NCBI GenBank assembly: GCA_002238445.1
Contig: MPML01000019.1
Span: 1-64,000, forward strand
Direction: 5' to 3'
DNA: 64,000 nt
Origin: Caldilineaceae bacterium bin5
Lineage (GTDB): Bacteria; Chloroflexota; Anaerolineae; Caldilineales; Caldilineaceae
The notes under the pieces are model-generated. The model saw only the letters and a list, made by a program, of their open reading frames with translations, was not told where the DNA came from and made no database searches. Position numbers and translations under genes: made by a program. Each line of letters begins with the position of its first letter. The stretch's first letter is position 1. Shown here piece after piece: positions 21,852-30,786 of this stretch.

Positions 21852-22553
21852 ATGGAACTGCGTGAATACTGGACGATTCTGAGGAGGCGCTGGGCGGCGC
21901 CGGTTCTCTTGCCCGTCCTGGTAGCCTTGTTTAGTGCGGTACAGTTGCGCCCTTGGGTACCGCCTGCCCCTTCGTACAGCGTTACCATGCGCCTCCTGGT
22001 CGGCGTCATGCCCCTGGAAGGCGTCGATACTGCCCAGTACGACCCGCGTTACTATGCCTGGATGACCAGCGAATACCTCGTTGACGACTTTACCGAAGTG
22101 CTCGCCGCCGAACTGTTCGCCAATGCCGTAAACGCCCGTCTTGCCGAGAAGGATATAGCCATCCCAGCCGGAATGATCAGGGCAAGCGCGAACACCGGCA
22201 AACAGCACCGCATCATCCGGCTCTCTTTCAACTGGCACGATAGGGATGCCTTGCAGGCCATCGCTGATGCCGCAATTGCCGAGCTGGAGGAGAACGCTGT
22301 CTCATATTTTGCCCAGTTGGGAACAGAGGGCGCCGGCGTCCACGTACTGGATTCGCCAACCGTGTTTCCCGTGGGCCCGAGCACTCGAGACCGGGTCGAA
22401 TGGCCGTTGAGAATTCTGCTGGCGCTGGCCGCCGGGTTTGTCATTGCCTTCCTGTTGGAATACCTTGACGATACCGTACGTCGACGCGAGGAATTGGAAG
22501 AGATGGGCCTTCCCACCCTTGTCGCAATTCCCAGGCCGCGCAGAAACAGATAG
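21852..22553 (+). CDS. Wzz-like polysaccharide chain-length protein 1
   Basis: Inner-membrane protein of 233 residues with membrane helices near 13-31 and 184-205 and a periplasmic or external helical domain between, the Wzz/CapA topology. The N-terminal MELREYWTILRRRW is the classic start of such proteins. It starts a run of polysaccharide genes 10 bases after mutS2. With the second Wzz-like protein and the kinase-like protein it probably controls export or length of a surface polymer. Confidence 0.75.
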   Translation: MELREYWTILRRRWAAPVLLPVLVALFSAVQLRPWVPPAPSYSVTMRLLVGVMPLEGVDTAQYDPRYYAWMTSEYLVDDFTEVLAAELFANAVNARLAEKDIAIPAGMIRASANTGKQHRIIRLSFNWHDRDALQAIADAAIAELEENAVSYFAQLGTEGAGVHVLDSPTVFPVGPSTRDRVEWPLRILLALAAGFVIAFLLEYLDDTVRRREELEEMGLPTLVAIPRPRRNR

Positions 22554-22640
22554 ATTTATTGATGAATGTGGCACTTCTGCCACGGTTTGAATCGTTGCAT
22601 CAGCCCCTCGGGCGTTCAACGCTGCAACTTGGAGGATTCA

Positions 22641-23354
22641 GTGATACAGGAATATGGCGGAGTAGTGAAACGATTCGGCTGGATCGTCATCGCGGCAATC
22701 GTGCTGGCCGGCTTACTTTCCTACGGAATCAGCACCTTTCAGGTGGAAATGTATAGAGCGACCGTGCAAGTCAGCACCGTTCCCGCCCGGCCGGACTGGG
22801 GATTGGGCAATTCAGCTAAAGAGCTGATGCGAAACTTCGTGCTCAATCTGCGAACCTTCGAGGTAGCCCAGGAGGTGATCGACCGTGCGCAACTTGACAT
22901 GCATCCGAGCGAGTTCCTGCGTTTGACCGAAGTTGCCGTAGACTCCTCGACCTTCACGATCGAAATCGAAGCCCGTTCCCGTGACAAGATAGTTGCCGAA
23001 ATCATGGCTTTGACCCTTGCCGACTATTTCGCCGATGAACGCACCGCCTACTACGCACAGCAGGACAAGCGTGATCGCATCGAAGTCAAGATCGTCAGCA
23101 GGGAAATCGAGGCCGCACGCTATCAACCCCAGCCCGTAATAAATGCCTTGGCGGGAAGCGTACTCGGTTTCTTGTTCGGCGTTGGTTTGATCCTGCTCTT
23201 GATCTGGATCGAAAGCGGCTTTCTGCGAACGCCGGATTCGGTGGAACGAACGCTTGGCCTGACAGTTCTCGGCGCTATCCCAGTTTCGGATTCCGATTCA
23301 AACTCTGCAATTGAGATGCGAAAGGGCGTACCGTCGCCGGCAGTCAGCGGCTAG
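22641..23354 (+). CDS. Wzz-like polysaccharide chain-length protein 2
   Basis: About 237 residues with the same two-helix topology (first helix near 13-30, second near 165-185) and an N-terminal EYGGVVKRFGWIVIAA block. It starts with GTG at 22641, placed 6 bases after GGAGG; an upstream in-frame ATG at 22566 has no such site. A second Wzz-type gene beside the first is unusual but known in capsule operons where two subunits form one complex. Confidence 0.75.
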   Translation: MIQEYGGVVKRFGWIVIAAIVLAGLLSYGISTFQVEMYRATVQVSTVPARPDWGLGNSAKELMRNFVLNLRTFEVAQEVIDRAQLDMHPSEFLRLTEVAVDSSTFTIEIEARSRDKIVAEIMALTLADYFADERTAYYAQQDKRDRIEVKIVSREIEAARYQPQPVINALAGSVLGFLFGVGLILLLIWIESGFLRTPDSVERTLGLTVLGAIPVSDSDSNSAIEMRKGVPSPAVSG

Positions 23355-23412
23355 CGGAATTGAATCGCCTGACTTCGGCACTTGCCCTGCGTTATTTACA
23401 AAGGAATCGTAG

Positions 23413-24063
23413 ATGTCCCTATCTCTGGTTACATTGACCGCTCCCCGCAGTCCGGCCGCGGAAGCATACCAAAGCCTGCGCACAAATATCGAGTTTTCAA
23501 GTCTGGACAAGACTCTGCATTCCCTGCTGATCACCTGCCCCGATACCGAAACAATGAAAAGCGAGGCGCTGGCCAATCTTGCCGTTGTTATGGCTGACGC
23601 CGGCGACCGCATCGTTGTTGTCGACGGCGATCTACGCCGGCCCCTTCAGCATGAAATCTTCAAGGTGAATGGCGATGTAGGCTTGACTGACTGGTTGCGA
23701 AACGGCGGAGAGCCGGTGCTGACCGAGACTCAGATTCCCAACTTGCGGTTGCTGGCTGCCGGGCCGCTGCCACCCAACCCAGTCGCCCTCCTCAGTTCCA
23801 AGCGGCTGGCCGAATTGCTCCAGGTCCTGGCCGCCGAAGCAGAATATGTGCTCGTCGACGCACCGCCTGTTCTGGCCGTAACCGACGCCGCTCTCTGGGC
23901 CAGCCAGGTCGACGGCACACTCCTTGCCGTCACCGCCGGTAAGACGAAGCGAGAGCAGGCCGAGCGAGCCAAGGGTGTACTGGAAAAAGTTCAGACGAAT
24001 ATCGTCGGCGCTGTGCTGCTGGATGCGGAAGACGCGATGGTTGTCAGCGGCTATGGACAATGA
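23413..24063 (+). CDS. BY-kinase-like (CpsD/CapB) protein with degenerate Walker A
   Basis: Protein of 216 residues in the tyrosine autokinase family that partners Wzz proteins. The entry EAYQSLRTNIEFS is typical. Walker A' VVVDGDLRRP (68-77) and Walker B YVLVDAPP (145-152) are intact, but the P-loop (41-51) reads TCPDTETMKSE where family members have a glycine-rich GEGKT/S motif; only the Lys-Ser pair remains. The tyrosine-rich C-terminal tail is reduced to a single Tyr in SGYGQ. It may bind nucleotide weakly or act only as a structural partner of the upstream Wzz-like proteins. Confidence 0.75.
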   Translation: MSLSLVTLTAPRSPAAEAYQSLRTNIEFSSLDKTLHSLLITCPDTETMKSEALANLAVVMADAGDRIVVVDGDLRRPLQHEIFKVNGDVGLTDWLRNGGEPVLTETQIPNLRLLAAGPLPPNPVALLSSKRLAELLQVLAAEAEYVLVDAPPVLAVTDAALWASQVDGTLLAVTAGKTKREQAERAKGVLEKVQTNIVGAVLLDAEDAMVVSGYGQ

Positions 24064-24143
24064 ACTGCTACGGCAATGAAACACGGACGGTGACCTGTGA
24101 CATACCCAACTATTAGCCTCCCGGCCTGCCAACCAGTTCCCGG

Positions 24144-25043
24144 ATGAATGCGATGAAAGGCATCCTTCTGGCTGGTGGACATGGTACTCGGCTCTATCCC
24201 CTTACTACCAGTCTCAGCAAACAGATTCTGCCAGTTTACGATAAACCCATGATCTATTACCCCCTGTCAATGCTGATGTTGGCGGGAATACGGGACATCC
24301 TCATCATCAGCACGCCAACCGCGCTGCCTCTCTACCAGGAACTGCTCCGCGACGGCAGCCAGTGGGGCATTGCGTTCACCTACGCCGAACAGAGTCAGCC
24401 GCGCGGCATCGCCGACGCCTTTGTCGTCGGCAGTGAATTCGTTGGCGACTCACCGGTATGTCTGGCGTTGGGGGACAACATATTTTACGGTCACGGCTTG
24501 CCGGAAATCCTGCAGAGAGCAGCTACTTTGCAGCGCGGCGCCCTTGTTTTCGCCTATCCCGTCGCCGACCCCCGTCGCTACGGCGTTGTCGAGTTCGACA
24601 GTTCCGGCAAGGCACTGAGCATAGAAGAAAAACCGCAGACGCCCCGCTCCAACTTTGCCGTGCCCGGTGTTTACTTCTATGACAGTCGCGTCCTGGACGT
24701 GGCCCGTAATCTAACGCCTTCGGCAAGAGGCGAAGTCGAGATAACAGACATAAACAACGACTATTTGGAGCGGGGGGAGATGCAAGTTGAAGTCCTGGGT
24801 CGGGGTTTTGCCTGGTTGGATGCCGGCACCCATGAATCTTTGCTCCAGGCCGGCAACTTTGTGCACGCGTTGCAGGAAAGACAGGGCATGATGATCTCCT
24901 GCCCGGAGGAAATCGCTCTCAGACGCGGCTATATCAGTCGCGACCATTTCCGTAGTTTGGCCGAAGCCCTGCACACAAATCGCTATGGCCAATATCTTCT
25001 GCAGCTCTTGAACGATGAGTTCTCGGAGTCGCTATCCAGATGA
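24144..25043 (+). CDS. rfbA: Glucose-1-phosphate thymidylyltransferase
   Basis: Makes dTDP-glucose from dTTP and glucose-1-phosphate, the first step to dTDP-sugars such as rhamnose. 299 residues. The nucleotide-binding [14 protein letters not shown] is near 8-21, followed by [21 protein letters not shown]-like [10 protein letters not shown] and [14 protein letters not shown] complete the signature. A second ATG at 24153 may be the start. It overlaps the next unknown gene by 4 bases (ATGA), showing translational coupling. Confidence 0.95.
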   Translation: MNAMKGILLAGGHGTRLYPLTTSLSKQILPVYDKPMIYYPLSMLMLAGIRDILIISTPTALPLYQELLRDGSQWGIAFTYAEQSQPRGIADAFVVGSEFVGDSPVCLALGDNIFYGHGLPEILQRAATLQRGALVFAYPVADPRRYGVVEFDSSGKALSIEEKPQTPRSNFAVPGVYFYDSRVLDVARNLTPSARGEVEITDINNDYLERGEMQVEVLGRGFAWLDAGTHESLLQAGNFVHALQERQGMMISCPEEIALRRGYISRDHFRSLAEALHTNRYGQYLLQLLNDEFSESLSR

Positions 25044-25864
25044 ATGACGGGTCGGTCGCTTTAGCAGGGCACAATGGTTCCCAAACCACGAGCGGTGAAG
25101 TGGCTGTCCGCAGCGTGCCCGCCCTGGCAGCAAGGATGCGCCAGATCGACAGATGCGCACTTCCGGCCTCCTACACGCAGGTCTTCAACATCCGTTCGCT
25201 GTCACCCGCCTATTCGGTTCAAAATCACCTGGGCGCCAAAGAAATTCAAACTGCTGTGACCACTGTGGCCCAGGTGGCCGACCGCTTGCGGCGTATGGCA
25301 AGAGCCTACGGTGAATGGAAGGAGTTTGACATCCCCGCTTTTTTCGACCTGTGGCCGGAGCATGTCTCCCGACTCGTCCACGTCGAGGAGAGGGTCAGCA
25401 CCGTCAACGTCACCTTCTACGCCGACCTCCTGCTTCCTTCCTTTCAACGCGCCGAACAGTACTGGGCGCACGAGTTTTTCCCGGCCTACCAGACCGCCCA
25501 GCCGCCTGCCAACTCAAACGAAGACAATTCCAGCTTTACCACGCACTTTCTTGAATTCGAACAGCCCAAAATGCGCGCCTACTGGGATAAGTTGATGGCC
25601 GTCACCGACGGGGCGCGGCAAGCACTCTGGAATGATATCAGTTTTCTGGCCGCCACCGCGGGCGGCGAAGAAAAGTCGCACTGGCAGTGGGCCTGGCGCT
25701 GTCCCCCACCGCCCGGAATCGACCACTGCCTGCTACCGACACTGCGCCAACTCCCGACCCTGACGCTAGGCATAGAGTTCCCTCTGCCGGCCAGCCGCCA
25801 GCCCGGCCGGGTAAGGCGTTTGCGGCGCACTTGGGAAAGCCAGCGGCGGCGTTTTCGTCAATAG
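25040..25864 (+). CDS. Hypothetical protein between rfbA and rfbB (274 aa)
   Basis: I do not recognise it. The first 200 residues look like a folded, mostly helical domain rich in aromatic residues ([32 protein letters not shown]). The last 65 residues are Pro- and Arg-rich and unlike the rest, which could be a disordered tail or the product of a frameshift near 25680, since the neighbouring frame also stays open there. It overlaps rfbA by 4 bases and ends 20 bases before rfbB, so it is embedded in the dTDP-sugar operon and likely serves it. Confidence 0.65.
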   Translation: MNDGSVALAGHNGSQTTSGEVAVRSVPALAARMRQIDRCALPASYTQVFNIRSLSPAYSVQNHLGAKEIQTAVTTVAQVADRLRRMARAYGEWKEFDIPAFFDLWPEHVSRLVHVEERVSTVNVTFYADLLLPSFQRAEQYWAHEFFPAYQTAQPPANSNEDNSSFTTHFLEFEQPKMRAYWDKLMAVTDGARQALWNDISFLAATAGGEEKSHWQWAWRCPPPPGIDHCLLPTLRQLPTLTLGIEFPLPASRQPGRVRRLRRTWESQRRRFRQ

Positions 25865-25884
25865 TCCCATCTTGAAAGGCACCT

Positions 25885-26922
25885 ATGGAAAACATTCTGG
25901 TAACGGGCGGCGCAGGCTTCATCGGCTGCAATTTTGTCCGCTACATCTTGAAAAACGAACCGGATGTGCAGGTTACTGTCTACGATAAGTTGACCTATGC
26001 CGGGCGTCTCGAAAACCTGGCCAACCTCAAGGAAAGCTACGGCCGGCGTTACCACTTTATTCAGGGCGACATCTGCGACGCTGCCAAGGTCGAGGAAACG
26101 GTAACTGCATCTGATATCGATACAATCATCAACTTCGCGGCTGAGACGCACGTGGACCGGTCCATCCTCGATCCGGACGCCTTCGTAAAGACCGACGTTT
26201 ATGGTACCTATGTACTCCTGGAAGCGGCCCGCAAGTTCGGAAACCTGCGCTTCCACCAGATCAGCACTGACGAGGTGTACGGACATATCGAAGGCCAACG
26301 CCGTTCGGTGGAGGGCGACGGCCTCGACCCGCGCAGCCCCTACTCCGCCAGCAAGGCAAGCGCCGAACTATTTGTCAACGCCTACAACATCACATACGGC
26401 CTACCGGTTACGATCAGTCGCGGCGCCAACAACATAGGCCCCTACCAGTATCCCGAAAAGGTTGTTCCACTGTTCATCACCAACGCGCTCGCTTCCATGC
26501 AGCTGCCCGTCTATGGCGACGGACAGCAGATGCGAGACTATCAGTACGTCACCGACCACTGCGCTGCCATTCACCTGATCCTGCGGCGCGGCCGCATTGG
26601 CGAAGCCTACAATGTCGGGACCGGCTCCGAAATGACGAACCTGGCGATGGTGGAAATCCTGCTGGACGAGCTCGGGAGGCCCCGCAGTCTCATTCAGCAT
26701 GTCGAAGATCGCCTCGGCCACGACCGGCGTTACAGCCTGGACGTTGCCAAAATAATGGCATTGGGATGGGAGCCGGACCACACGCCTGAGGAAGCGATTC
26801 GCGCCACCGCCCGCTGGTATCGGGAGAATAGTTGGTGGTGGCAACCGATTCGCGATGGAGAATTCCAGGACTATTACCAAACCGTCTACGGAGATCGCAA
26901 AGCGCTCGATTTGCCCAGATGA
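25885..26922 (+). CDS. rfbB: dTDP-glucose 4,6-dehydratase
   Basis: Converts dTDP-glucose to dTDP-4-keto-6-deoxyglucose. 345 residues of extended SDR type. NAD loop GGAGFIG (8-14); active site STDEVYG with Thr128, Asp129 and Glu130; YSASK with Tyr153 and Lys157. ETHVDRSI is a family signature. rfbC and rfbD are not within this window, so the final sugar is unknown. Its stop overlaps the next start in ATGA. Confidence 0.96.
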   Translation: MENILVTGGAGFIGCNFVRYILKNEPDVQVTVYDKLTYAGRLENLANLKESYGRRYHFIQGDICDAAKVEETVTASDIDTIINFAAETHVDRSILDPDAFVKTDVYGTYVLLEAARKFGNLRFHQISTDEVYGHIEGQRRSVEGDGLDPRSPYSASKASAELFVNAYNITYGLPVTISRGANNIGPYQYPEKVVPLFITNALASMQLPVYGDGQQMRDYQYVTDHCAAIHLILRRGRIGEAYNVGTGSEMTNLAMVEILLDELGRPRSLIQHVEDRLGHDRRYSLDVAKIMALGWEPDHTPEEAIRATARWYRENSWWWQPIRDGEFQDYYQTVYGDRKALDLPR

Positions 26923-27821
26923 ATCTCTCATCGATTCGCTCTGGCCGGGTGGAAGACCTGCCGGAGCTGCACCGCCTGCATTCCAGCAGCCTGCGCAGTT
27001 ACTTTTACGACGACCTGGGCAGTGCCGAAGAACTTGACCTGCTCAAGGGAACGATCGCAGTCTTGATGGATCAGCAATCCGACAGACTGAGAGGTTTTGT
27101 CTCTCTGGATTCGGCGCCGCGCTCTGGAGCCCTTCGTTTCTCTGCCCCGACCAAGGTGTCGCTGCGTTCCGCCGCATTGTCCTCTGGTGGGGCGGCTGCC
27201 CGCTTGCAGTTCAGGGCCCTCTTTGAGTATGCACGCCGGCAACTGCCCGCAAATTCCCACGGCTATCTCTTCTTCGCCATGACCGGGCAAGGCTGGCTCC
27301 AGGCCAGCCTAAGAGAGGCCGGCTTCGACCAGAGCGACGCAGTCCGTTTCTACGAACGTAGGTCTCGCTCCATCCAACCTTTACTCCAACCAGCCGCCTT
27401 ACGGCTGGCGCAACCGAGCGACCTGCCGCCGCTGGCTCGCCTGGACGCCGCCGCCTTTGAACCCATGTGGCACATGGGAGCTGCCGACCTGCAGACTCTC
27501 CAACGCGACTGCCGATTCGAAATCGCGGAACTAACAACGCAGACTGTTGGCTACTCGGCCCTTCGCCTCAATTCAGACGATTTTCCGAACGGTCACGATT
27601 CAGCCCAACTTGTGAGGCTGGCAGTTCACCCGCAAGCACAGTCTCTTGGCATTGGCCGGCAGTTGTTGGTTGCCAGCCTCTGTTATGCGCAACAACTTGG
27701 CATTGACCGTGTCTTTCTGAACACGCAGGAAAGTAACCGGCCTTCGCAGAAACTTTACGAATCGCTCAAGTTTCGCAAGCGCGGCCGCGCTGTTCCTGTA
27801 CTCGTCAAGGAAGTTTCGTAG
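26919..27821 (+). CDS. GNAT-family acetyltransferase in the dTDP-sugar operon
   Basis: Protein of 300 residues with a C-terminal GNAT domain: LVRLAVHPQAQSLGIGRQLL is the acetyl-CoA loop and NTQESNRPSQKLYESLKF the last conserved block. The N-terminal half is also GNAT-like in pattern (PELHRLHSSSLRSYFY) but degenerate. The ATG at 26919 overlaps the rfbB stop (ATGA), so it is coupled. It may acetylate an amino sugar or a protein; the context favours polymer synthesis but does not prove it. Confidence 0.75.
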   Translation: MNLSSIRSGRVEDLPELHRLHSSSLRSYFYDDLGSAEELDLLKGTIAVLMDQQSDRLRGFVSLDSAPRSGALRFSAPTKVSLRSAALSSGGAAARLQFRALFEYARRQLPANSHGYLFFAMTGQGWLQASLREAGFDQSDAVRFYERRSRSIQPLLQPAALRLAQPSDLPPLARLDAAAFEPMWHMGAADLQTLQRDCRFEIAELTTQTVGYSALRLNSDDFPNGHDSAQLVRLAVHPQAQSLGIGRQLLVASLCYAQQLGIDRVFLNTQESNRPSQKLYESLKFRKRGRAVPVLVKEVS

Positions 27822-27986
27822 TGCCAGGCTTAGTATATTGCCCAGGAGGACTCTCACAATTGGACCTCCTCTGAAATCCAGATTCCACATATTTGCACTG
27901 GCGCCTTTCAAGCCACAATACGGTAGCTTGGAAGCTACACCTTCTGTCACGCCCCTGGACCACCCGGTTCCTGGAGGAACGCGGTC

Positions 27987-29006
27987 TTGACGATTACAGG
28001 CCCAAAGTTTTTCCGTCACATCATTTTCGTTGCTGGGCTCTATATCCTCCTGCTCACGCTGGGCTGTGTGGGGTACATTCTGATCGAGGGCTGGTCGTGG
28101 ACTGACAGCATTTACATGACGGTCATTACAATCAGCACGGTCGGATTCGGCGAGATTCGTCCACTTTCCCCCATTGGCCGCGTTTTCACCGGGGCCTTGA
28201 TAGTAATGGGGGTCAGCACAACCGCGTATGCTTTCAGCACATTGGCCGACATCATAGTCGCAGGGGAATTCCGCAGCCTTTTTTGGAGAAGACGAATGCA
28301 GAAACGGATCGATAAACTGAGAGGCCATTTCATCGTCTGCGGGTACGGCCGAGTCGGCGAGCACGTCGTAAGCGAACTTCTGGCCAACAACGTTCAGTTG
28401 GTCGTAGTCGAGATTCTGGCAAACCTTGGGCCTGAGTTGGAAAACGTGGGCGTGATTCCTGTGGAAGGAAACGCCACTCACGACGCCGCCCTGATTCAAG
28501 CCGGCATCACACACGCCGCCGGCATCTGCTGCTGCTTGCCCAACGACTCGGACAATGTCTATGTGGCGTTAACGGCCCGCGCCCTCAGCCCAAACCTGAC
28601 CGTCATTTCACGCGCCAATAGCCTTGAAAGCGAACGCAAACTTCAGATCGCAGGTGTAGACCATGTCATAAATCCCTACGTTACCAGCGGGCGGCGCATG
28701 GCACGACAGCTGATTCATCCAAATATCCTGGAGTTTATGGACGTAGTAATGCACCGCGGCGAAGTCGACATTCTGATCGAAGACATCGCCGTCAGCGAGC
28801 GGTCTTCGCTGCGAGACGTGACCATCGAAGACACCGAGATTCGAAGAAGGCTGGGCGCCAACATCCTGGCTGTGCGACGGCCTGACGGCGAAATCTTCGT
28901 CAACCCCGGCGTAGAATTTGCGTTACGCGCGGGCGACACCATGATCGCACTCGGAACACCTGAGCAACTCGACCAACTTGCCACCGAAGCCGAAAACAGG
29001 CAGTAA
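27987..29006 (+). CDS. Potassium channel protein with RCK (TrkA-N/TrkA-C) domains
   Basis: Membrane protein of 339 residues. Two membrane helices (about 11-33 and 63-83) flank a pore loop with the filter TVGFGE at 51-56, a variant of the K+ signature TVGYGD. A soluble RCK domain follows with the nucleotide loop CGYGRVG (118-124), then a C-terminal TrkA-C domain (about 255-335). It starts with TTG at 27987 behind a strong GGAGGA site. The GFGE filter occurs in some prokaryotic channels; selectivity should be tested. Confidence 0.88.
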   Translation: MTITGPKFFRHIIFVAGLYILLLTLGCVGYILIEGWSWTDSIYMTVITISTVGFGEIRPLSPIGRVFTGALIVMGVSTTAYAFSTLADIIVAGEFRSLFWRRRMQKRIDKLRGHFIVCGYGRVGEHVVSELLANNVQLVVVEILANLGPELENVGVIPVEGNATHDAALIQAGITHAAGICCCLPNDSDNVYVALTARALSPNLTVISRANSLESERKLQIAGVDHVINPYVTSGRRMARQLIHPNILEFMDVVMHRGEVDILIEDIAVSERSSLRDVTIEDTEIRRRLGANILAVRRPDGEIFVNPGVEFALRAGDTMIALGTPEQLDQLATEAENRQ

Positions 29007-29054
29007 GGCAGGAAACTCCAACTCCCTTTCAGGTTCCAGACCCGGCTAACTGAG

Positions 29055-29084
29055 TTGACAAATTGCCCCTCTCCAGCCTACTGT
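29055..29084 (+). promoter_or_regulatory. Possible promoter for recO
   Basis: TTGACA at 29055-29060, an 18-base spacer and TACTGT at 29079-29084. The spacer overlaps the hairpin at 29071-29094, so the region could instead serve as a termination site of the channel gene. Confidence 0.4.
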
Positions 29085-29094
29085 ACTGCTGGAG
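29071..29094 (+). other. Hairpin downstream of the channel gene
   Basis: CTCCAGC (29071-29077) pairs perfectly with GCTGGAG (29088-29094) around a 10-base loop, followed by a weakly T-rich run. A weak terminator is possible. Confidence 0.35.
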
Positions 29095-29227
29095 CCTTCA
29101 TTCTGTCTCTGAAGCCATCCTTCAGTAACTCTATCTCATTCCAACAGTAAAGCGGCCCTTCCCCCCGCGGGATCTCCCGGACAGGACAAGCGCCAACAAG
29201 AATGTCAATGTCACTTGGGATACTTCA

Positions 29228-30103
29228 GTGGTAAATCGCAGTCATACCTACCGGACAAGAGCCGTGATTCTGCGGCGCAGGAGCTACAGCGACGCTGACA
29301 GGATCCTGACGGTTTTTACGCCGCGCCTGGGAAAGCGCGTCCTCATCGCCAAAGGTGCCCGCAAGACGACGAGTCGCAAGGCAGGGCACCTGGAGCTCTT
29401 CAGCCACGCCAATCTCCTCGTCGCCCAGGCCCGCACATGGGACATCGTCACCGAAACCGTCACAGTCGAGAGCTTCCTGAACCTCCGTACCAATCTCGAC
29501 GGCATCAGCCGGGCGGCCTATATCTGCGAGCTTGTCGACGCATTCACCGCCGAAGACGATGAAAACGAAGCCTTGTGGGAACTGCTCCTCCTGTGCCTGA
29601 GAGAACTGAACGCCCTTCCGGAATCTGCTCCCCAACACGACCTGCTCCTGCGCTGGTTCGAATTGCATCTACTCTTTCAAATGGGTTTCCAGCCCGAACT
29701 GTTTGCATGCCTGGGCTGCGGCGAAGACCTTCGCCCGGTGCTGAACTTCCTGCACCTGCACGCCGGCGGCGTCTTCTGTCCCGATTGCGGCCGCGCCCAG
29801 AAAGGCGCCGAGCCAATTACGGCCCAGACACTCAAAATCCTGCGTCACCTTGCCCGCACGCAGTGGGAGTCTTTGCGCGAGCTCCGCTTGGGACAGTCCA
29901 CCGCTCTGGCGGTCGAGAGTGTACAGCAACGCTACCTTGTGACCGTGCTGGAACGCCGGCTCAAATCCGCAGATTTCATCTTCCGGCTACGACAGTCGTC
30001 TGGGACAGATGACGGCGCCGCATCCAACGAAGCCGAATCGTCCGTTGACGGCTTGGACAATCCACCCTCCCCCGCAAATCCATCCTACAAGGCAACCCCA
30101 TGA
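29228..30103 (+). CDS. recO: DNA repair protein RecO
   Basis: Recombination mediator that loads RecA with RecR/RecF. 291 residues. The N-terminal OB fold has RTRAVILRRRSYSDADRIL; a zinc finger is formed by Cys161/Cys164 and Cys184/Cys187 (CLGC and CPDC). The last 40 residues are an acidic, Ser/Pro-rich tail beyond the usual length. It starts with GTG. Its stop overlaps the next gene's ATG by 4 bases. Confidence 0.93.
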   Translation: MVNRSHTYRTRAVILRRRSYSDADRILTVFTPRLGKRVLIAKGARKTTSRKAGHLELFSHANLLVAQARTWDIVTETVTVESFLNLRTNLDGISRAAYICELVDAFTAEDDENEALWELLLLCLRELNALPESAPQHDLLLRWFELHLLFQMGFQPELFACLGCGEDLRPVLNFLHLHAGGVFCPDCGRAQKGAEPITAQTLKILRHLARTQWESLRELRLGQSTALAVESVQQRYLVTVLERRLKSADFIFRLRQSSGTDDGAASNEAESSVDGLDNPPSPANPSYKATP

Positions 30104-30756
30104 AGGTGATTCGCGCGGCAAGATTCGCCGGGGCCACTGCACTCGCCGCCGGCATCTACATGTTACTCGTTATACGGCCGCTCTACTTGCGGTCTGTCGA
30201 GGAACTGCAGCAAGAGCAGATTGCCAAAGAGAGTCTCTTGCTGTGGGGACTTGGCGGATGGCTCTGGCTACTGGCCATTCTCGCGTGGATGATCTTTCTG
30301 GCAGCCCTGATGCACAGCTATTCACCGGTCCACCGCATCAGCAGCATCATTCAGTCAGGTCTGCTCGCCATCTCGGCGACACTCTTGATACTCGGCATTC
30401 TTGTCAGCATGAATCGATTTGGGCTGGCAGAAATAGGAAACGGCGGCACTGATCCAACTGCAACGCTCGCCATTTGGCGCGCCCTCATCGATCAGTTCGG
30501 GATGACGATATTGGAAGCCGGGCTGGCAATGGGGGGCGGCCTGACAGCCTGGATTTGCGTCGATTTGGCCATCCTCGGCAAGCTCCCTGGCAAATGGATG
30601 GCGTCCGGCGCCGTCGCCGGAATCCTCGCCCTCCCCTCACCCCTGCTGCTTCCCGAATCAATCCCCCTGATGATCGCTTTTGCGGCCTACTGCTTCTGGT
30701 GTCTCGTGCTGGCGATTAGAACATCTCTGCCGGCGGCCTACCCCGACTACAGTTAG
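30100..30756 (+). CDS. Hypothetical multi-pass membrane protein
   Basis: Protein of 218 residues with about six hydrophobic segments (near 9-27, 47-70, 84-105, 135-155, 165-183 and 187-207). I recognise no family. It overlaps recO by 4 bases, so the two are translationally coupled. It ends about 30 bases before the convergent metal ATPase gene. Confidence 0.65.
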   Translation: MKVIRAARFAGATALAAGIYMLLVIRPLYLRSVEELQQEQIAKESLLLWGLGGWLWLLAILAWMIFLAALMHSYSPVHRISSIIQSGLLAISATLLILGILVSMNRFGLAEIGNGGTDPTATLAIWRALIDQFGMTILEAGLAMGGGLTAWICVDLAILGKLPGKWMASGAVAGILALPSPLLLPESIPLMIAFAAYCFWCLVLAIRTSLPAAYPDYS

Positions 30757-30786
30757 CTGACGACTGCGGGGGAACGGCCGTCAACT

